Of a DNA stretch of 64,000 nt, positions 60,618 to 64,000 are shown one piece after another. Every line of letters begins with the position of its first letter. Position 1 is the stretch's first letter. A program made the position numbers and the translations under genes. Source of the stretch: Porticoccus sp041581635. Its GTDB lineage: Bacteria > Pseudomonadota > Gammaproteobacteria > Pseudomonadales > Porticoccaceae. The notes below the pieces were generated by a model, which was given only the letters and a program-made list of their open reading frames with translations, was not told the origin of the DNA and did not search any database. The stretch covers positions 26,425 to 90,424 of the forward strand of contig JBFICW010000004.1 of the NCBI GenBank assembly GCA_041581635.1. Direction: 5' to 3'.

Positions 60618-61484
60618 TTATTTTTTGCTTAATTCTTTTTTTATAACAACTTCGCCATCAACGTGGATGTCGCGCTGAGGGAAGGCAATAACAATATCGT
60701 TTTCATGAAATAAATCGTCAATTTTGTAGCGAATATCACTGCGTATTTTTCGCAGGCTCCGCTCTGCAGAAGCATGTACCCAAACATGAAGATCAAAGAT
60801 TAATGCGCTGTCACCAAAATCTTCAAACAGAACAGATGGCTCGGGATCCTTTAGTGCGTCGGGATGCTCCCTTGCTGCAAGCTCTATTAATTCAGCGGCT
60901 TTGCGTACCGGCGACCCATAAGCGATACCAACTCTAACCGTCGTTCGTGTCAGCCGGTCAACCAGCGTCCAGTTAACTAAAATATTCTCCAGCAAATAAC
61001 TGTTGGGGATAAGCATGTGTACGCCATCGACCCGCCTGAATTGAGTCGATCGAGTATTAATGGACTCCACCGTTCCCTTCGTGTCGCCTATTTCCAGAAA
61101 ATCCCCAATTCTAATGGGCCGCTCCCACATTAATATCCAGCCGCTAATAAAATTATTAATAATATTTTGAGCACCAAAACCAACACCAATGGCCACGGCA
61201 CCGGAAATAAATGCAAACGCAGTTAAGGGTACGTTCATCAAATCCAGCGCACTAATGACCAATATGGAAAGCGCGATAATCAAGTAAGCTCTCGAAATAA
61301 CTTGAATAGAATTGGGGTTTAGGCCCTGTTTTGCCATGAGGTTGCGAATGAACTTTGCACTCCAGCGGATAAACAGGATTCCCGCTAACAGCAATAGCGG
61401 TATGTAAATTAAATCGGCAAGACTGATAGACGTATCGCCGAATTCAACAACCGTGGTCTGAAGGAAATCTTTATTAATATTCAT
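60618..61484 (-). CDS. mscS: Mechanosensitive ion channel MscS family
   Basis: A 288-residue channel protein. Three N-terminal membrane segments, the last the pore helix with SGAVAIGVGFGAQNIINNFISG (in part), then a beta domain with RPIRIGDFLEIGDTKGTVESI and the C-terminal alpha/beta cap. MscS opens on osmotic downshock to release solutes. I take the ATG at 61484 (MNINKDFLQTT); the longer frame from 61613 runs into the corA promoter region. Divergent from corA. Confidence 0.9.
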   Translation of the reverse strand: MNINKDFLQTTVVEFGDTSISLADLIYIPLLLLAGILFIRWSAKFIRNLMAKQGLNPNSIQVISRAYLIIALSILVISALDLMNVPLTAFAFISGAVAIGVGFGAQNIINNFISGWILMWERPIRIGDFLEIGDTKGTVESINTRSTQFRRVDGVHMLIPNSYLLENILVNWTLVDRLTRTTVRVGIAYGSPVRKAAELIELAAREHPDALKDPEPSVLFEDFGDSALIFDLHVWVHASAERSLRKIRSDIRYKIDDLFHENDIVIAFPQRDIHVDGEVVIKKELSKK

Positions 61485-61598
61485 ATAGTTAACCGTTGCC
61501 AAGCTGTTAGACTTTGCTTCTAATCTTTGATTAAAAGAGGTTACCACTCTCTTTGGTGTGACTAAACCTCTATTGTTTATGAAATAAGGTGGATAAAA

Positions 61599-62570
61599 AT
61601 GATCCGTTCCCAATTACTTTCAAAAGATTTAACAATCACTCATGGGGGGCAATCGCTGGTTGCTCAGTGGGAGAAAGATAAAACGAGTTATTTGTGGCTG
61701 GATATTGAAGGTGAACTCCAAGACAGTGAGGTGGAGCTCTTGCTATCGATAGGTTGCCATGAGCTGGCTGTTAAGGATGCACAACGCAAGCGCCACCCAC
61801 CAAAGGTTGAAGAGTTTACAAACGATACCTTTATTTTATTTCGCGGCTTAACTCATATCAGTGCTGATATGACTCTCGATCCCCAACAAATAGGTTTTTT
61901 TGTTGGTACTAATTTATTGGTCACCGTACATCGGGGCGCATCACTGAGTATTAATCAGTATTGGTTCAATCGAGATATTGCCGACTTACTGGCAAAGCCT
62001 TCGCTGCTGTTAACCAAAATTATTCATTATTCTGCCGGCCGTTATCTGGAAGCAGTGCTGAGTTTCGAGGCGGTGCTAAACGATGCCGAGGAGAATTTAC
62101 TTGGCGATACACCCGATGTCGCGATGCGAGCACTGGTTGGTTATCGGTCGAGACTTTTGAACCTGAGGCGGGTATTTAACTACCACGAAAAATTATTTAG
62201 TACGATTGTTCACGATGAGCTCACACTTCACAGCGAACATTACGACTCAGAACTCCAGCATGCACTGAGAGATGTCTATGATCGCTGTGAGCGATTATTG
62301 AGTTTGTCTTCGATGTATTACGACACCTGTGGCGACCTGATTGACGGTTACATCTCCATTAGCTCGCATCGGTTGAACGATACAATGCGCATTCTTACCG
62401 TGATTACAGCAACCTTTGTGCCACTGAGTTTTATGGTGGGGCTCTACGGCATGAACTTCGATAATATGCCAGAGCTTCACTGGAAATATTCCTATTTTGT
62501 GCTTCTGGGTACGATGGCGACGACGGTGACGGGATTAGTTTTTTTCTTCAAACATAAGAAATGGCTTTAA
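61599..62570 (+). CDS. CorA/ZntB-type divalent cation transporter
   Basis: A 323-residue protein with a large acidic cytoplasmic N-domain and two C-terminal membrane helices. The first helix ends in the family signature YGMN (GLYGMNFDNMPELHW). ZntB proteins export zinc and CorA takes up magnesium; the length and pattern fit both. GGTGGATAAAA precedes the ATG. Divergent from mscS. Confidence 0.88.
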   Translation: MIRSQLLSKDLTITHGGQSLVAQWEKDKTSYLWLDIEGELQDSEVELLLSIGCHELAVKDAQRKRHPPKVEEFTNDTFILFRGLTHISADMTLDPQQIGFFVGTNLLVTVHRGASLSINQYWFNRDIADLLAKPSLLLTKIIHYSAGRYLEAVLSFEAVLNDAEENLLGDTPDVAMRALVGYRSRLLNLRRVFNYHEKLFSTIVHDELTLHSEHYDSELQHALRDVYDRCERLLSLSSMYYDTCGDLIDGYISISSHRLNDTMRILTVITATFVPLSFMVGLYGMNFDNMPELHWKYSYFVLLGTMATTVTGLVFFFKHKKWL

Positions 62571-62612
62571 GGCGAGGCTCTAAGGAATGGCTTAAAAACC
62601 AGTTGCACAGAA

Positions 62613-62638
62613 CGCGGCCTTTTGCGTGTTAGGCCGCG
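62613..62638. terminator. Hairpin between convergent corA and DUF2892 genes
   Basis: CGCGGCCT, 10 bases, AGGCCGCG: a perfect 8-bp GC stem 40 bases after the corA stop. No T run follows. Confidence 0.5.
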
Positions 62639-62668
62639 CGACTGTTCGCTGTACTTGCTTCAACAGCT

Positions 62669-62854
62669 CTATTTAAGGGGGCAGGTGCTTAGGCCAAGTA
62701 TTTTATAAAGTGGGCAGAAGCCCAGCAGCCCGGTCAGCAATGGTACTAACCCGACCAGCCCCCACAACGTTTGTGGGCCGATAACACACAAGCTAAGCAA
62801 TGCTAGCCCAACAATTACCCGTATAACTCGATCTACATTGCCTTCATTTTTCAT
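62669..62854 (-). CDS. DUF2892 family small membrane protein
   Basis: A 61-residue protein with two membrane segments: NEGNVDRVIRVIVGLALLSL and GLVGLVPLLTGLLGFCPLYK, then LGLSTCP. This is the YgaP-type transmembrane domain, here without its rhodanese part. GAGG lies 8 bases before the ATG. The two Cys (FCPLY, STCP) are conserved in the family. Downstream of an FNR-like regulator. Confidence 0.85.
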   Translation of the reverse strand: MKNEGNVDRVIRVIVGLALLSLCVIGPQTLWGLVGLVPLLTGLLGFCPLYKILGLSTCPLK

Positions 62855-62999
62855 CACATCATCCTCATTTCAGTAAAACCCCACAGGGGTGATCACTATC
62901 TGTTATAGCTGATTTTAAGAACATCGATGCGCAAACTCAGTGACTTAGTCACTCAGCAAACGGGATTTGTGGTTTGTTTTAAAGAAAGTGAGCGTGGGG

Positions 63000-63013
63000 C
63001 TGATTTAAATCAA
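63000..63013. promoter_or_regulatory. FNR-like box
   Basis: CTGATTTAAATCAA matches TTGAT-N4-ATCAA at nine of ten fixed bases. It overlaps the regulator's stop codon, about 146 bases upstream of the DUF2892 start. It could be the target of the regulator encoded beside it. Confidence 0.45.
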
Positions 63014-63619
63014 ACCATGTAAGGCGGTTCTATCAAGTAGCTCGATACTGCCGCGATCCAGCTTGACCAAACCCTGGCTTTCAAAACGCTTAAGATGTCG
63101 GCTGACCACCTCGCGGGCAGAGCCGATTTCAGACGCAATGTCCAGATGTGTTGCCTGCACGGGGTTGCAGGGTTGAAGCAGCAAATACTTAGCCAGGCGT
63201 TGTTCCAGCGTTTCCAGTGCCAGTTTTTCAATGGTTTCTATCAGGCTGCCAATGCGTTGGCCGAAATTATCAAATACCTGATGACGAAACTCTGCCGAGT
63301 TCTCCATGAGTTCATCAAAGCGGCGCTTGGGCATTATTCGCACCGACAACGCCGACTCGGCAACAGCTTCCGCAGGAAAGCGCTTATCACCCAACAGGCA
63401 GGTGGTGGTCAACACACAGATTTCCCCCGGGGCCACATGGTAAAGCACCACCTCGCGACCATTGGCCGAGCGGGCGAAAATTTTGACAGACCCCGCAACC
63501 AGCAAAAAATAATTCTGGCACTCATCACCCTGACGTAGAATTTGTGTTCCCGCAGGAACCTGCTGCAAAGGATAGTCGCTAAAATAATGTTCCAGTGGCA
63601 CAGGTAACTCCAAAAGCAA
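63005..63619 (-). CDS. Crp/Fnr family transcriptional regulator
   Basis: A 204-residue regulator. The cyclic-nucleotide-type beta barrel (VPAGTQILRQGDECQNYFLLV, GREVVLYHVAPGEICVL) is followed by the dimer helix and a winged helix with SAREVVSRHLKRFESQG. The recognition helix E-V-V-S-R keeps the E-x-x-S-R of FNR. The N-terminus has none of the FNR iron-sulfur cysteines, so it does not sense oxygen in that way; a haem or other ligand is possible. Followed by the DUF2892 gene. It may sense sulfur or redox state, inferred from the neighbour only. Confidence 0.88.
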   Translation of the reverse strand: MLLELPVPLEHYFSDYPLQQVPAGTQILRQGDECQNYFLLVAGSVKIFARSANGREVVLYHVAPGEICVLTTTCLLGDKRFPAEAVAESALSVRIMPKRRFDELMENSAEFRHQVFDNFGQRIGSLIETIEKLALETLEQRLAKYLLLQPCNPVQATHLDIASEIGSAREVVSRHLKRFESQGLVKLDRGSIELLDRTALHGLI

Positions 63620-63726
63620 AGTGGTTGGCCGCGTTATGTCGAAAGTAACTGCGCGGCTTCTTTGGTGAGTGGTATAAGTATGCCATTCGTATCCAGAGAT
63701 ATAAAAGGACTCTTACCCCTATAGTT

Positions 63727-64000
63727 TTAGGCTAGATTATCAAGAGGGCTTCGTGTTCCAGCGTAATGTTGGCCTAGTACATGGGTGTATATTTGTGTGG
63801 TTTTCACATCATTATTCCCGAGTAATTCTTGAACACTTCGAATGTCTGTTCCGCCTTCCAGAAGATGAGTCGCAAATGAATGGCGGAATGTATGACAGTT
63901 TACTTTTTTGTTGTAAATTTCAGCCTTGACCACAGCTGGTTTTAAAGCCTTGCGAACCACCGATTGATGCAGGTGGTGTCGACACATGTCACCCGTGACA
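63727..64000 (-). CDS. intI: Integron integrase (IntI-type tyrosine recombinase), 3' part
   Basis: The frame is open to the right edge, and only the last 91 residues are in the window. RHHLHQSVVRKALKPAVVKA is the integron-specific patch of IntI; CHTFRHSFATHLLEGGTDIR holds the H-x-x-R of the catalytic set, and TTQIYTHVLGQ contains the nucleophile Tyr. GTRSPLDNLA ends the protein as in IntI1. The His normally found in LLGHxDV is Asn here (LLGNNDV). IntI inserts gene cassettes at attI. With the gene on the minus strand, attI and any cassettes lie beyond 64000. Confidence 0.88.
   Translation of the reverse strand, partial: VTGDMCRHHLHQSVVRKALKPAVVKAEIYNKKVNCHTFRHSFATHLLEGGTDIRSVQELLGNNDVKTTQIYTHVLGQHYAGTRSPLDNLA

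Noticed and set aside
63620..63726. attC or attI site next to the integron integrase
   Set aside because: The gap at the 3' side of intI shows no attC-type inverted repeats; attI would be on the other, unseen side.
1..64000. CRISPR arrays, tRNA genes, rRNA genes or full insertion sequences
   Set aside because: No spaced direct repeats, cloverleaf pattern, rRNA sequence or transposase reading was found by eye on either strand.

Overview
The window reads as chromosome of a free-living, probably marine, gammaproteobacterium related to the Pseudomonas/Cellvibrio/Spongiibacter part of the class. This rests on gene order (sahR-metK-ahcY-metF facing tkt-epd-pgk-fba; pepP-ubiH-ubiI behind zapA, 6S RNA and fau; serA facing a D-2-hydroxyglutarate dehydrogenase; rsd near dsbB) and on protein character. 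No database search was possible, so genus and species are not called. There are no rRNA or tRNA genes, no CRISPR array and no complete insertion sequence.

Layout. 1-6.2 kb: 5' end of rsd, an lrgAB-like pair with dsbB, a frameshifted HPP-family membrane gene, acpH-gshA, and the decayed remains of a UDP-glucose dehydrogenase gene. 6.2-11.1 kb: a two-gene RND efflux system and a DUF2721 membrane protein. 11.1-21.2 kb: the main accessory region, an acetone carboxylase locus. A sigma-54 activator (acxR-like) faces acxABC, whose promoter has a textbook -24/-12 element with a perfect 20-bp palindrome laid over its -12 half. A SecB-like chaperone gene and a gamma-glutamyltransferase-like gene follow. 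acxABC have a codon usage visibly unlike the neighbours, fitting very high expression.

21.2-32.2 kb: rsmE, metF, ahcY, metK and sahR (activated methyl cycle and its regulator) on the minus strand, facing tkt, epd, pgk and class II fba on the plus strand. A long perfect inverted repeat between sahR and tkt is the likely SahR operator. 32.2-44 kb: small membrane or hypothetical proteins, an alpha/beta hydrolase, serA facing a D-2-hydroxyglutarate dehydrogenase-like gene, a fumarylacetoacetase-family enzyme, a MaoC-like hydratase, an MFS transporter, srkA and two small cysteine-rich proteins. 44-57.6 kb: rpiA facing ilvA, a secreted alkaline phosphatase, pyruvate kinase, fau, 6S RNA, zapA, a TIGR02449 protein, ygfB, pepP, ubiH, ubiI, gcvH and an rlmI-like methyltransferase.

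57.6-64 kb: small genes of limited annotation, including a tandem pair of about 100-residue paralogues of unknown family and a protein joining a decarboxylase-like helical domain to a Rieske iron-sulfur domain; then mscS, corA, a DUF2892 gene and an FNR-like regulator. At the right edge lies the 3' part of an integron integrase gene, so attI and any cassette array would lie just beyond the window.

The best candidates for something undescribed are the SecB-like chaperone inside the acetone carboxylase locus, the promoter architecture of that operon, the tandem orphan paralogues, the helical-Rieske fusion, and the integron integrase with an altered catalytic-patch residue.
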